Source: Alphaproteobacteria bacterium
GTDB lineage: Bacteria; Pseudomonadota; Alphaproteobacteria; Micropepsales; Micropepsaceae
Reading direction: 5' to 3'
Assembly: GCA_013140995.1 (NCBI GenBank)
Contig: JABFRX010000270.1
Location: 1 to 39,187, forward strand
Length of the DNA: 39,187 nt
Shown: positions 16,404-24,353 of the stretch, in pieces
How positions within the stretch are numbered: the first letter of the stretch is position 1
Layout: each line of letters starts with the position of its first letter
Notes under the pieces: model-generated
The model's input: only the letters and a program-made list of their open reading frames with translations
What the model was told of the DNA's origin: nothing
The model's database searches: none
Made by a program: the position numbers and the translations under genes

Positions 16404-17432
16404 CTAGTTCTCCAGCATCACCTTACACTGATGCGCCGGTTTGCGAAGCGCCTCGAACGCGGCCGGTAAACCGTCGAGGTTAACAACGTCGGTGATCATG
16501 TGTTCGACGTCGACGCGGTCTTTCGCAATCATCTCAATCACATAGTCGAAGTCAGCGGGTCGATAGCCGAGTACGAATTGCAGCGTTAGCTCCTTTAGAA
16601 TGCCGACCAGCGGCATGATCATGTCCATCTGCTGGCAGACGCCAGCGACCACGATCTTCGTGTGGCGCGGCGCCATCATCATGACTTCGTTGATGAGGCC
16701 CGGCGCGCCGACGCATTCGAAGATGATGTCGGGGCCTTTGCCGGCGATCGCTTCGACTTGGGGGATGATCGCCTTCGCCGGATCGACAGCATCGGTCGCA
16801 CCGAAGCGGGCGGCCATTTTCGCGCGTAGCTCGGCGCGTTCGCTGACGATGACGTGGCGGGCGCCTAAAAACCTCGCCCAGAGCATGACGGCAAGACCCA
16901 CTGGACCGGCACCGATCACGAGTACGGTTGCGCCGCGTTCCATGCCCGCTTTGTCGACAGCGTGTAACCCCACCGCGAGCGGTTCGATCATTGCGCCTTC
17001 GCGGAAGCTGACGTTCGCCGGGATCTTGTGCGCACCCACCGCGCTGATCTTCACGTATTCGGCGTAGGCGCCGTGGCTTTGGCCGAGGCCTACGGTCAAG
17101 CCTTTCGCGCAGGTCGCGTAGCCGCCGGCCGTGTTCAGGCACGGGCTGACTTCGCCGCAGCAGATGAACGGGAAGCCCGCGACGCGATCGCCTGCCTTCC
17201 ATTTGCCCTTGGCGGCGGAGCCGACCTCGATCACTTCGCCAGCGAACTCGTGGCCCATGACGGAGCCGCCGGGCAGCGGTTGAATCGACGTCGCCTCCGT
17301 CATGTGCAGGTCGGAGCCGCAGATGCCGCAGTTCTTGACCTTCAAGATCAGGTGCGCCGGTCCGCATTCCGGGTTGGCGAGCGTTTCGATGGCGAGCGGT
17401 TTGCCGATTTCCTTGAAGACGGCGGCGCGCAT
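16404..17432 (-). CDS. Zinc-dependent alcohol dehydrogenase (MDR family)
   Basis: The 342-residue protein has catalytic zinc ligands in CGICGSDLH (Cys38) and GHEFAGEV (His61, Glu62), a Cys-rich lobe that would hold the structural zinc (ICCGEVSPC and following Cys) and a Rossmann motif VLVIGAGPVGLAVM near 170-183. These define a medium-chain zinc alcohol/polyol dehydrogenase using NAD(P). The divergent luciferase-like monooxygenase gene starts 82 bp away, and a perfect dyad lies between them, so the two are probably regulated together. Substrate is unknown. Confidence 0.9.
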   Translation of the reverse strand: MRAAVFKEIGKPLAIETLANPECGPAHLILKVKNCGICGSDLHMTEATSIQPLPGGSVMGHEFAGEVIEVGSAAKGKWKAGDRVAGFPFICCGEVSPCLNTAGGYATCAKGLTVGLGQSHGAYAEYVKISAVGAHKIPANVSFREGAMIEPLAVGLHAVDKAGMERGATVLVIGAGPVGLAVMLWARFLGARHVIVSERAELRAKMAARFGATDAVDPAKAIIPQVEAIAGKGPDIIFECVGAPGLINEVMMMAPRHTKIVVAGVCQQMDMIMPLVGILKELTLQFVLGYRPADFDYVIEMIAKDRVDVEHMITDVVNLDGLPAAFEALRKPAHQCKVMLEN

Positions 17433-17464
17433 GGGGTTCCTCGTCGGTTGTCAATGGCTTGGTC

Positions 17465-17483
17465 GGCTGACAGTATGTCAGCC
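17465..17483. promoter_or_regulatory. Perfect dyad operator between divergent ADH and monooxygenase genes
   Basis: The sequence GGCTGACA-GTA-TGTCAGCC is a perfect 8+8 inverted repeat with a 3-bp centre. It lies at almost equal distance from the two start codons (32 bp upstream of 17432 and 31 bp upstream of 17515). TGACA-N3-TGTCA dyads are typical TetR-type operators. No regulator gene adjoins it. Confidence 0.6.
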
Positions 17484-17514
17484 ACCACGACATTGCCAAC
17501 GAAGGAAACATCGC

Positions 17515-18690
17515 ATGACCATCAAGCTCCGTAACGGTACCTTTCTCGCGCCCTTCCATCCGCTGGATGAAGATCCCACACTGTGTTTGCACCGCGACTT
17601 GGAGTTGATCGAGCACCTGGACCGGCTGGGTTACGACGAGGCGTGGGTGGGCGAGCACCATTCGGCGGGGTATGAGATCATCGCGTCGCCGGAGCTTTTC
17701 ATCGCGGCCGCGGCGGAGCGGACGAAGCGCATCCGGCTCGGCACCGGCGTTGTTTCGCTGCCGTATCACAATCCGCTGACTGTCGCGAACCGGATGATCC
17801 AACTCGATCATCAGACGCGTGGGCGGGTGATGTTTGGCGTTGGGCCTGGCTTGCTGCCGTCGGACGCGTTTCAAATGGGCATCGATCCGAACACGCAGCG
17901 CGACCGGATGGTCGAGGCGATCGAGGTGATTCTGAAGCTGTTCAAGGGCGAGCGGGTTACGAAGAAGACGGAGTGGTTCAACCTCTCGAACGCGATTTCG
18001 CAGTTGCGCCCGTACACGTGGCCGCATCCGGAGATTTGTGTCGCATCGAGCGTCACGCCGTCTGGCGGCAAGCTCGCAGGCAAGCACGGGTTCGGCATGC
18101 TATGCGTGGCGGCGACGCAGACGGGCGGCTATGACGCGCTCGGCATCAATTGGAGGATCGCGAACGATGTGGCGGCCGAGCATGGCCGCAAGATGAATGC
18201 GGAGCTTTTGCGCCTCGTCGGGCCGGTGCACATCGCCGAGACGAAGCAACAGGCGATGGAGAACATCAAATACGGCTTCTACAAGTGGGCCGACTATTTC
18301 TCGAAGATCAGCCCGACGAACCAGCAAGACGATCGCAACGCCGATCCGCTGGAGCGCGGGATTAAGGACGGTGTGATCGTCGTCGGTACGCCGGACGATG
18401 CGATCGCCCAGATCAAGCGTCTGCAGGCGAGGCAGGGCGAGTTCGGCTGCTTCCTGCAGCTCGCGCACAATTGGGCGACGTTCGACAACACGAAGAAGAG
18501 CTTCGAGCTTTGGCAGCGGCACGTGACGCCTGTGATCAACGGCGCGAATGTGAACCGGCAAGACAGTTTTGACGACGCGACGAAGCACTCCGAGAAGTAC
18601 ATCGGTGCGGCGATGGGTGCCGCGATGTCGACGATCCAGAAACACGCGATCGAACAGGCAGCGAAAGAGAAGAAGAGCGCCGCCGAATAG
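17515..18690 (+). CDS. LLM-class flavin-dependent monooxygenase (luciferase-like)
   Basis: The 391-residue protein is a bacterial luciferase-like oxidoreductase. Visible landmarks are LGYDEAWVGEHH at about residues 37-48, RIRLGTGVVSLPYHNP, the flavin-binding GRVMFGVGPGLLPSDA and a late segment GTPDDAIAQIKRLQ. The family uses FMNH2 and oxygen (or F420) to oxidise substrates; the EHH motif and length resemble limonene- or alkanal-type monooxygenases. The ATG at 17515 has GAAGGA upstream. It is divergent from the alcohol dehydrogenase and followed 9 bp later by a GFA-type gene, which suggests oxidation of a compound to alcohol/aldehyde and further processing. Confidence 0.9.
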   Translation: MTIKLRNGTFLAPFHPLDEDPTLCLHRDLELIEHLDRLGYDEAWVGEHHSAGYEIIASPELFIAAAAERTKRIRLGTGVVSLPYHNPLTVANRMIQLDHQTRGRVMFGVGPGLLPSDAFQMGIDPNTQRDRMVEAIEVILKLFKGERVTKKTEWFNLSNAISQLRPYTWPHPEICVASSVTPSGGKLAGKHGFGMLCVAATQTGGYDALGINWRIANDVAAEHGRKMNAELLRLVGPVHIAETKQQAMENIKYGFYKWADYFSKISPTNQQDDRNADPLERGIKDGVIVVGTPDDAIAQIKRLQARQGEFGCFLQLAHNWATFDNTKKSFELWQRHVTPVINGANVNRQDSFDDATKHSEKYIGAAMGAAMSTIQKHAIEQAAKEKKSAAE

Positions 18691-18699
18691 GAGCGTTTC

Positions 18700-19131
18700 A
18701 TGGGCGCGATGATGGCGTTTGGCGGCGGGTGCCATTGCGGCGCCATCAGCGTCACGTTCGAGAGCGCACTACCCGCCGCCTCGATCGAGCGGCGGGCTTG
18801 CCAATGTTCGTTCTGCCGTTCGCATGGTGGGCTGACGGTGAGCGATGCGGACGGCGCGCTGCGGTTCGACGCGGACGCAGGCTCGCTCGTGCGCTATCGC
18901 TTCGGCCTCAAGACCGCAGACTTTTTGATCTGCGCGCGGTGCGGCGTCTATGTTGGGGCGATCTACGGCGAAGGCGACGAGTACTGGGGCATCGTCAACT
19001 CCAACGTGCTGCATGACCGCAACGCGTTCACGGCGCCGGTCGTCGCGATCAGTTACGACAACGAGACGCCGTCGTTGCGCGGTGAGCGGCGCAAGCAGCG
19101 CTGGACGCCGGTCGAGGTCTTGAATTTCTAG
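18700..19131 (+). CDS. GFA-family zinc protein
   Basis: The 143-residue protein has the zinc-binding cysteines of the glutathione-dependent formaldehyde-activating (GFA) fold: GCHCG (Cys11, Cys13), CQCSFC (Cys34, Cys36, Cys39) and CARCG (Cys78, Cys81). Members are zinc proteins of mostly unknown activity, the prototype binding S-hydroxymethylglutathione. The start at 18700 follows AGGAGCG at good spacing. It is in the same direction and 9 bp after the monooxygenase. Its TAG overlaps the convergent acyl-CoA synthetase stop by 4 bp (CTAG). Confidence 0.88.
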   Translation: MGAMMAFGGGCHCGAISVTFESALPAASIERRACQCSFCRSHGGLTVSDADGALRFDADAGSLVRYRFGLKTADFLICARCGVYVGAIYGEGDEYWGIVNSNVLHDRNAFTAPVVAISYDNETPSLRGERRKQRWTPVEVLNF

Positions 19132-20924
19132 AGCCTGATCTCGCCTGCCATGAGGCGGTCGTAGAGTTCGGGCGTGAGCGGCACGTATTGGCCGTCGACG
19201 GGGTCGAGGAAGAAGAGCGCGTCGCTGACCGTGCGCGGGTCGTAGCCTTCTTTGACGAGTTCGACTTTGCGGTGCTTGAACGTGCCCGTGATTTCGATTT
19301 CACCTTGCATGCGCAGGAAGATGGGGCGGGCGTAGGCGGCCAAGTTCTTTTCGAGGTGGGCTTTGAACTTTGCGAGGTCTAGCGGTGCGGCAGTCACCAG
19401 GGCTGCCATGCCGGCGCGGCCGTCGGTGCCGGGGACCTTCACACCATAGACGTTGGCTTCCTTGATGCCGGGGAAGATCGAGATCGCTTCGGCGACTTCG
19501 CTGGTCGCGACGTTTTCACCCTTCCAGCGGAACGTGTCGCCGATGCGGTCGATGAAGTAGTAATAGTGTTGCGCATCGCGTTTCAGCAGGTCGCCGGTGC
19601 GGAACCAGGCGTCACCCTTTTCGAACACGTCGCGGAGTACCTTCTTTTCAGTGTCCGTGCCTTTCGAGTAGCCCTCGAAGCGGCCGCGCTGTTCGTCGAT
19701 CTTGCCAATCGCCTCGCCCGCTTCGTCAGGCTTGCACTCGATGCAGAAGCCTTTGGCGTTGCGCACCGGCTGTTCACTTTCGATGTCGAACTGGACGAGG
19801 CGCGTTTGCAGGATGCGGCGCATGTAACCGGGGATGCGGCCGATTGCGCCAACCTTGCCGTCGAAGTTCACCATCGACACGTTGCCTTCGGTCGCGCCGT
19901 AGAACTCGATGATTCTTGGAATGCGGAAGCGGGCTTTGAAGGCCGGCCAGATTTCGGGCCTGAGACCGTTGCCCATGACAACGCGAAGGCGGTGCTTGCG
20001 TTCCTTTGGGTGTGCGGGTGAATTCAAAAGGTACCTGCAGAGCTCACCGATGTATTCGAACTGGGTCGCCCGGTACTTGACGCAATCATCCCAGAACGCG
20101 GTCGCCGAGAATTTGCGGCGGATAATGACGGAGCCGCCGACGGTCAGCGTCGAGCCGATCGCGCAGACGCCGCCGGCCGAGTGGTAGAGCGGGAGCACCA
20201 CATACATGCGGTCGCGCTCGGTCGACTTCATGGCAGACGCGAACGAATGCATCATCGTTTGGATGCGCAGGTGGCTCATGTTTGCGGCTTTGGGCAGACC
20301 CGTCGTGCCGCTGGTGTAGATGTAGAAGCACTTGTCGTTCGCGGTGACACCTTTGCGGACGTCCTTTGGAAGTGGCGCATCGGATTGTGCGGCCAACACG
20401 GTGTCCAGATCTTCAGCGCCGGGGACGGCGCCGCCGGTCGCCCAGACGGTGAGCTTCTCTTGTAGATCGTCCGTGCAAGATTCGTAGTTCGCGGCGAGTT
20501 CGGCGCCCAGTACCACGTGCTTTGCGCCGGAGATCGCGAGGCTGTGCGCGAGCGCGCGTTCGCGGAGGTTCGTGTTGATGAGGCCGACAGTGACGCCGAT
20601 CTTGATGAGGCCGGTCCAGGCGAAGAGATATTCGGGACGGTTCTCCATCAACAACGCGACGGCGTCGCCGCGCTTTAGGCCCAACGACTGAGCCCATCGG
20701 GCATAGCGGTTCGCTTGGGCGTCGTATTGGCGGTACGTGTACTTCGTGTCTTCGAACCAGATCGCGACGTTGTTCGGACGCTTGGTGGCCCAACCCTCGA
20801 TGATGTCGGCGACGGTGAACGAGGAGTCCGGCGTGACTTTACCGATCCGGCGCAGAAGCCTCGTCGTGCTGGAAATGAACCGCCACTCGCGGGCTATTGC
20901 GCCAAACACCCCCTCGTCCCCCAT
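19128..20924 (-). CDS. FATP-type long-chain acyl-CoA synthetase
   Basis: The 598-residue enzyme has the adenylate-forming motifs YTSGTTGLPK (203-212), FYGATEGN (341-348), FRTGDLL and FRWKGENVATSEV. The C-terminal TGTFKHRKVELVKEGYDP is characteristic of the fatty-acid transport protein / very-long-chain acyl-CoA synthetase branch, distinct from classic FadD. It activates long-chain fatty or related carboxylic acids with ATP and CoA, probably at the inner membrane. It starts divergently from the TusA gene (97 bp apart) and overlaps the GFA gene stop. Confidence 0.92.
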   Translation of the reverse strand: MGDEGVFGAIAREWRFISSTTRLLRRIGKVTPDSSFTVADIIEGWATKRPNNVAIWFEDTKYTYRQYDAQANRYARWAQSLGLKRGDAVALLMENRPEYLFAWTGLIKIGVTVGLINTNLRERALAHSLAISGAKHVVLGAELAANYESCTDDLQEKLTVWATGGAVPGAEDLDTVLAAQSDAPLPKDVRKGVTANDKCFYIYTSGTTGLPKAANMSHLRIQTMMHSFASAMKSTERDRMYVVLPLYHSAGGVCAIGSTLTVGGSVIIRRKFSATAFWDDCVKYRATQFEYIGELCRYLLNSPAHPKERKHRLRVVMGNGLRPEIWPAFKARFRIPRIIEFYGATEGNVSMVNFDGKVGAIGRIPGYMRRILQTRLVQFDIESEQPVRNAKGFCIECKPDEAGEAIGKIDEQRGRFEGYSKGTDTEKKVLRDVFEKGDAWFRTGDLLKRDAQHYYYFIDRIGDTFRWKGENVATSEVAEAISIFPGIKEANVYGVKVPGTDGRAGMAALVTAAPLDLAKFKAHLEKNLAAYARPIFLRMQGEIEITGTFKHRKVELVKEGYDPRTVSDALFFLDPVDGQYVPLTPELYDRLMAGEIRL

Positions 20925-20950
20925 GTTCCCGGTTTCTATTGGATTCGCTT

Positions 20951-20967
20951 GCGATGCCGGACATCGC
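20951..20967. promoter_or_regulatory. Short dyad in the acyl-CoA synthetase/TusA divergent region
   Basis: GCGATG-CCGGA-CATCGC is a 6+6 inverted repeat with a 5-bp centre, lying 27 bp upstream of the synthetase start and 54 bp upstream of the TusA start. It could be an operator, but dyads this short are common by chance in GC-rich DNA. Confidence 0.25.
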
Positions 20968-21021
20968 CTACGCTGGTTCGCGAAATTAGGGACTGGGCGT
21001 CAAGGGTCAATCGAACTTTCC

Positions 21022-21288
21022 ATGAACGAACGGGACGACAAGGCCGATTGGGCGGCGGCGCGGCAACTCGACCTCACAGGCCTCAAGTGCCCGATGCCGT
21101 CGCTGATGACGAAAAAGGCTTTGCGGGGGATGGGCCCAAACGAGCTGTTGGCGGTTACCGTGACCGACCCGCTGGCACCGCTCGACCTTCATCACTTGTG
21201 CCAGAGCCACGGGCATTCAGTGGTGGCCGAGGGCCAAAACGACTCCGGGGCCCGCCGGCTCTTGATTTGCCGCGGGCCCCGGAGCTGA
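21022..21288 (+). CDS. TusA-family sulfurtransferase
   Basis: The 88-residue protein carries the TusA signature LDLTGLKCPMPSLMTKKAL, with the catalytic Cys in the Cys-Pro-x-Pro turn at about residue 23, and the typical beta-alpha-beta-alpha-beta-beta length. TusA proteins pass persulfide sulfur to tRNA thiolation, molybdenum cofactor or other sulfur pathways. The start is the ATG at 21022, which gives a normal family length; earlier starts overlap the divergent promoter. A strong GC-rich hairpin overlaps its 3' end. Confidence 0.9.
   Translation: MNERDDKADWAAARQLDLTGLKCPMPSLMTKKALRGMGPNELLAVTVTDPLAPLDLHHLCQSHGHSVVAEGQNDSGARRLLICRGPRS
21243..21284 (+). terminator. GC-rich hairpin at the end of the TusA gene
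   Basis: CTCCGGGGCCCGC at 21243-21255 pairs perfectly with GCGGGCCCCGGAG at 21272-21284 across a 16-nt loop. The stem lies inside the last codons and ends 1 nt before the TGA at 21286. There is no clear U-tract after it, so it may end transcription weakly, protect the 3' end, or block read-through from the opposing small genes. Confidence 0.45.
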
Positions 21289-21307
21289 AGGCTATTTCGC
21301 TTGCGGT

Positions 21308-21409
21308 TTAAGCGAACATGCCCGTGTTTCCGATCAACACTGCCGACACTGCGATGTAAGCCACGAAAGCGACGGCCGACCATTGAATAACCGTTGTAAG
21401 CGTTTGCAT
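21308..21409 (-). CDS. Tandem small membrane peptide A (33 residues)
   Basis: Reading leftward from the ATG at 21407-21409 gives 33 residues starting MQTLTTVIQWSAVA and ending GNTGMFA before TAA. One hydrophobic helix covers about residues 11-26. An AGGAGAGA ribosome site sits about seven bases upstream. The start region and ribosome site are nearly identical to those of peptide B at 21456-21560: the leader AGGAGAGACxxCAATG is shared, and M-x-T-L-T, I8, W10-S-A, A14 and Tyr18 are conserved between the proteins. Shared residues plus shared leader argue for real, duplicated genes. Function unknown; candidates are a regulator of a membrane complex or a small membrane-active toxin. Confidence 0.7.
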   Translation of the reverse strand: MQTLTTVIQWSAVAFVAYIAVSAVLIGNTGMFA

Positions 21410-21455
21410 TGTTGTCTCTCCTATTGGGACTTGGGGTTCTTTTCAGCTTCCGGGA

Positions 21456-21560
21456 TCAGGCGATGCCGGCGAGCGCTTCGACCGGTAGGGCCAGCGCGAG
21501 CGTCGCGTAGAGCGCGACCGCAATCGCCGACCATTCGATCATCACTGTGAGCGTCTTCAT
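21456..21560 (-). CDS. Tandem small membrane peptide B (34 residues)
   Basis: Reading leftward from the ATG at 21558-21560 gives 34 residues starting MKTLTVMIEWSAIA, with a hydrophobic helix at about 11-26 and the end EALAGIA before TGA. AAGGAGAGA precedes the start at proper spacing. It aligns without gaps to peptide A with 11 identical residues, mostly in the first 14. It is the promoter-proximal copy; A follows after 46 bp. Both face away from the TetR-efflux operon, separated from it by an AT-rich 283-bp region. I recognise no named family. Confidence 0.7.
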   Translation of the reverse strand: MKTLTVMIEWSAIAVALYATLALALPVEALAGIA

Positions 21561-21788
21561 TGCCGTCTCTCCTTCTCTCTCTTTCTCGGTTCCGTCCCCC
21601 TCGGGGTCCTGCGGGCGGGGCGGGTTTTTGTCCTTGCTGATGGACTAGTATGTTGTTTGTAATACTATGAATTCAACTGCATTAGATGCATGTCAGGTCT
21701 GACTCTCCCGCATGGCTGGCGTTTCTGCAGATTTTATCGTTATTTTTCATATGCTTAACTAAGTTTCCGTTGTAACTACTTCTTAATC

Positions 21789-21817
21789 TTGTTCACGACC
21801 GCGATAGCTGCTAATAA
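21789..21817 (+). promoter_or_regulatory. Predicted sigma-70-type promoter of the TetR efflux operon
   Basis: TTGTTC at 21789-21794 and TAATAA at 21812-21817 are separated by 17 bp, the ideal spacing. The -10 box overlaps the left arm of the dyad at 21813-21834, so binding there would block transcription. Confidence 0.5.
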
Positions 21818-21834
21818 ATGACTGGTCAGTTATT
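21813..21834. promoter_or_regulatory. TetR-type operator in front of the regulator gene
   Basis: AATAAATGAC and GTCAGTTATT form a 10+10 dyad with one mismatch around a 2-bp centre (TG). The core TGAC-TG-GTCA is typical of TetR-family operators. It ends nine bases before the regulator's start codon and overlaps the predicted -10 box, which fits autorepression. Confidence 0.65.
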
Positions 21835-21843
21835 TATTTAACC

Positions 21844-22485
21844 ATGAACCAGCTCGAGCGATCTCAACGGTGGCAACGGCGGAAGGACGCCCGTCCGGCG
21901 GAACTTCTGGAGGCGGCACTCGACGTCTTCTTTGAGAAGGGGTTTGCGGCCGCGCGTCTTGAGGACATCGCCGCCCGCGCAGGGGTCACCAAGGGCACGA
22001 TCTATCTCTATTTCCAAAGCAAGGAAGACGTGTTCGAAGCGCTTGTGCGGGCGATCCCGCAGCCGAACATCGAACAGCTGCGCGCGCTTGCAGCCGACGC
22101 GTCGGTGCCTGCCGACGCGATGCTCCGACGCGTGCTGACGTTCATGGGTACGGTCTTGCGCGAAGGGCGAATGGCGATGTTCCCGCGCCTCGTCATCGGC
22201 GAGGGCGGCCGGTTTCCGAAACTCGCCGAGACCTACAAGCGCGAGATCATCTCACGCGGCGTTGGCGTTATCTCCTCGATCATCGAGCGCGGGATCGCCG
22301 AGGGACGCTTTCGCAAGGTCGATCCTGCGCACGCCGCTTATGGCGCGGTTTCGCCGGTGCTCTTCGTCGCGATCTGGCGCACCACGTTCGAACGTTTCGA
22401 CAGCGCTCCGTTAGATGGCGCGGCGTTCGTCGAGCAGCACATTGATACATTTTTGCGCGGCATCACCGTTGGGAGTGAGCCATGA
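21844..22485 (+). CDS. TetR/AcrR-family transcriptional regulator
   Basis: The 213-residue protein has the N-terminal TetR helix-turn-helix (about residues 17-64: LLEAALDVFFEKGF, LEDIAARAGVTKGTIYLYF, SKEDVFEALV) and a helical ligand-binding C-terminal domain. It heads an operon of adaptor, ATPase and permease and most likely represses it until a toxic ligand binds. The layout recalls the CecR (YbiH)-YbhGFSR locus of Escherichia coli. The dyad over its own promoter supports autoregulation. Its stop overlaps the adaptor start as ATGA. Confidence 0.92.
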   Translation: MNQLERSQRWQRRKDARPAELLEAALDVFFEKGFAAARLEDIAARAGVTKGTIYLYFQSKEDVFEALVRAIPQPNIEQLRALAADASVPADAMLRRVLTFMGTVLREGRMAMFPRLVIGEGGRFPKLAETYKREIISRGVGVISSIIERGIAEGRFRKVDPAHAAYGAVSPVLFVAIWRTTFERFDSAPLDGAAFVEQHIDTFLRGITVGSEP

Positions 22486-23423
22486 GAGTTAATCACACGA
22501 CTGCAGTTGCGTTGGCGCTGGTGCTTGCCGCCTGCGGGAGCGAGCCGGAGAGCACGATCACGGGCTACGCGGAAGGCGAATACGTCTACGTCGCGGCGCC
22601 AGAGGGCGGTTGGGTGAGCGAACTGCTCGTCGCGCGTGGCGCGCAGGTGAGGGTGGGCGACCCCCTGTTCGCGCTCGATGCGGAGACGCAGGTCGCGCTA
22701 CGCGATCAGGCGGCGGCGCAGGTGCGTCAGGCGGAGGCGCAACTCCTAAACCTGGAAACGGGACGTCGGCCGGATGAGATCGCGGCGCTGGAGGCGGCGC
22801 TCGCGCAGGCCAACGCCAATCGCACACTGGCTGACGCTGAGTTCAAGCGTGCCGTCGAGCTCAATCAGCGCGGCTTCGTCTCACAAGCGGCGGTCGATAC
22901 ACGGCGTGCGCAACGCGATGCCGCCTTGATGCAGGTAAAACAGACAGAGGCCAATCTCGCGCTCGGGCGCAAGGGTGCGCGGAGCAATGAGATCGGTTCG
23001 GCGCGCGCGGCGGCTGAAGGCGCGAAGGCAGCGCTGGCGCGCGCTGAATATGCGCTGAGCCAGCGGCGCATCCGGTCGAAGGTGGCGGGCCGCGTCGAGG
23101 ATACACTGCGGCGCGCGGGCGAGTATGTGCCGCCGGGTGGTGCGATCGTGCAGATTTTGCCGCCGCAGAACGTGAAGCTGCGCTTCTTTGTGCCCGAGCG
23201 GCTACGCGCGAAACTATCGCCGGGATTTGTCGTGGGCGTCACTTGCGACGGGTGTGCCAAGGATTTGAAAGGACGCGTGACGTTCATTGCTTCGACCGCC
23301 GAATTCACGCCGCCCGTCATCTACAGCGTGGGCTCGCGCGAAAAGCTCGTTTGGATGGTCGAAGCGGTGCCGGAAGGCGGCGCACTTGCGCCCGGGCAGC
23401 CGATCGATGTGACGTTGCCATGA
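22482..23423 (+). CDS. HlyD-like periplasmic adaptor lipoprotein (YbhG-like)
   Basis: The 313-residue protein starts with a lipoprotein signal whose lipobox is LAAC (Cys18), then the first lipoyl half (GWVSELLVARGAQVRVGDPLF), a long Ala/Gln-rich coiled-coil hairpin at about 70-190, the second lipoyl half (IRSKVAGRVEDTL) and a beta-barrel with FVPERLRAKLSPG. The related YbhG has an N-terminal signal or membrane segment; here the adaptor should be a lipid-anchored periplasmic protein. It couples the ABC pump encoded by the next two genes to an outer-membrane channel. It overlaps the genes on both sides by 4 bp. Confidence 0.88.
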   Translation: MRVNHTTAVALALVLAACGSEPESTITGYAEGEYVYVAAPEGGWVSELLVARGAQVRVGDPLFALDAETQVALRDQAAAQVRQAEAQLLNLETGRRPDEIAALEAALAQANANRTLADAEFKRAVELNQRGFVSQAAVDTRRAQRDAALMQVKQTEANLALGRKGARSNEIGSARAAAEGAKAALARAEYALSQRRIRSKVAGRVEDTLRRAGEYVPPGGAIVQILPPQNVKLRFFVPERLRAKLSPGFVVGVTCDGCAKDLKGRVTFIASTAEFTPPVIYSVGSREKLVWMVEAVPEGGALAPGQPIDVTLP

Positions 23424-24349
23424 CCGCCACGCTCGCGATCGACGTCAGCGAGCTGACCAAGAGCTTCGGCACGCGCAAGGTCGTCGACAAGTTTTCGATC
23501 CAGGTTCCGCGCGGTCAGGTATGGGGATTTTTGGGTCCGAACGGCAGCGGCAAGACGACGACGATCCGCATGCTGTGCGGGCTGCTTCTGCCCGACAGCG
23601 GAACCGGCACGTGCCTGGGCTACGACATCAAGAGCCAGGCCTCCGAGATCAAGCGCAATGTCGGCTACATGACGCAGAAATTTTCGTTCTACGAGGATCT
23701 TTCGATCCGCGAGAACCTGGACTTTGTCGCGCGCATCTACGAGATGGCGGATCGCAAGCGTGTCGTCGATCAAGCGATCGAGCGGCTGGGGCTTGTCGAG
23801 CGGCAGCAACAGCTTGCGGGCACACTTTCGGGCGGTTGGAAGCAGCGGTTGGCGCTGGCGGCCTGCATCCTGCACCGGCCGCAATTGTTGCTGCTGGACG
23901 AGCCGACGGCCGGCGTTGATCCGCAGGCGCGACGGGAATTTTGGGACGAGATTCATCAACTCGCTGCGCAAGGACTGACCGTCCTCGTCTCCACACACTA
24001 TATGGACGAGGCCGAGCGGTGCGACCGTATCGTCTATCTGGCGTATGGAACTGTGCTCGCGCGGGGCACGGTCGCGGAGGTCATCGAGGGGTCAACGTTG
24101 AGCACGTGGATCGTCACGGGCAGCGATGTGCGGACACTTGCCGGTGAGCTGCACGGATGCGAGGGGATCGACCAAGTTTCCGTGTTCGGCGTGACACTGC
24201 ATGTCAGCGGAAGGGATGCCGAGAAACTGGAGCGAGCGATCGCGCCGTTTCGGGCGCGCACAGAGTTCACTTGGGAGAAGTCGAGCCCGAGCCTTGAAGA
24301 CGTGTTCATCCACCTGATGGCGCCGTTTCGCGCGCGGTTGACGGGGTAG
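23420..24349 (+). CDS. ABC transporter ATP-binding protein (drug-export type)
   Basis: The 309-residue ATPase has Walker A GPNGSGKT (39-46), signature LSGGWKQRLALA and Walker B LLLLDEPTAGVDP. The C-terminal region of about 80 residues matches the CcmA/DrrA-like drug-export subgroup. E. coli YbhF carries two fused ATPase domains, whereas this protein has one, so it must act as a homodimer. The ATG at 23420 overlaps the adaptor stop as ATGA. Confidence 0.92.
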   Translation: MTATLAIDVSELTKSFGTRKVVDKFSIQVPRGQVWGFLGPNGSGKTTTIRMLCGLLLPDSGTGTCLGYDIKSQASEIKRNVGYMTQKFSFYEDLSIRENLDFVARIYEMADRKRVVDQAIERLGLVERQQQLAGTLSGGWKQRLALAACILHRPQLLLLDEPTAGVDPQARREFWDEIHQLAAQGLTVLVSTHYMDEAERCDRIVYLAYGTVLARGTVAEVIEGSTLSTWIVTGSDVRTLAGELHGCEGIDQVSVFGVTLHVSGRDAEKLERAIAPFRARTEFTWEKSSPSLEDVFIHLMAPFRARLTG

Positions 24350-24353
24350 TCCC

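Larger units (their letters stand above)
21561..21843. other. AT-rich divergent control region between tandem peptides and TetR operon
   Basis: This 283-bp interval is clearly richer in A and T than its surroundings, especially 21650-21840. It holds the predicted promoter and dyad of the TetR gene at its right end, plus two small dyads, TGCAT-TAG-ATGCA (21678-21690) and GTCAG-GT-CTGAC (21692-21703). The peptide promoter should also be here, reading left, but I cannot place it with confidence. Confidence 0.55.

Noticed and set aside
21296-21316. TTCGCTT/AAGCGAA hairpin at the end of small peptide A
   Set aside because: A 7-bp stem partly inside the coding sequence with no U-tract; too weak to call a terminator.
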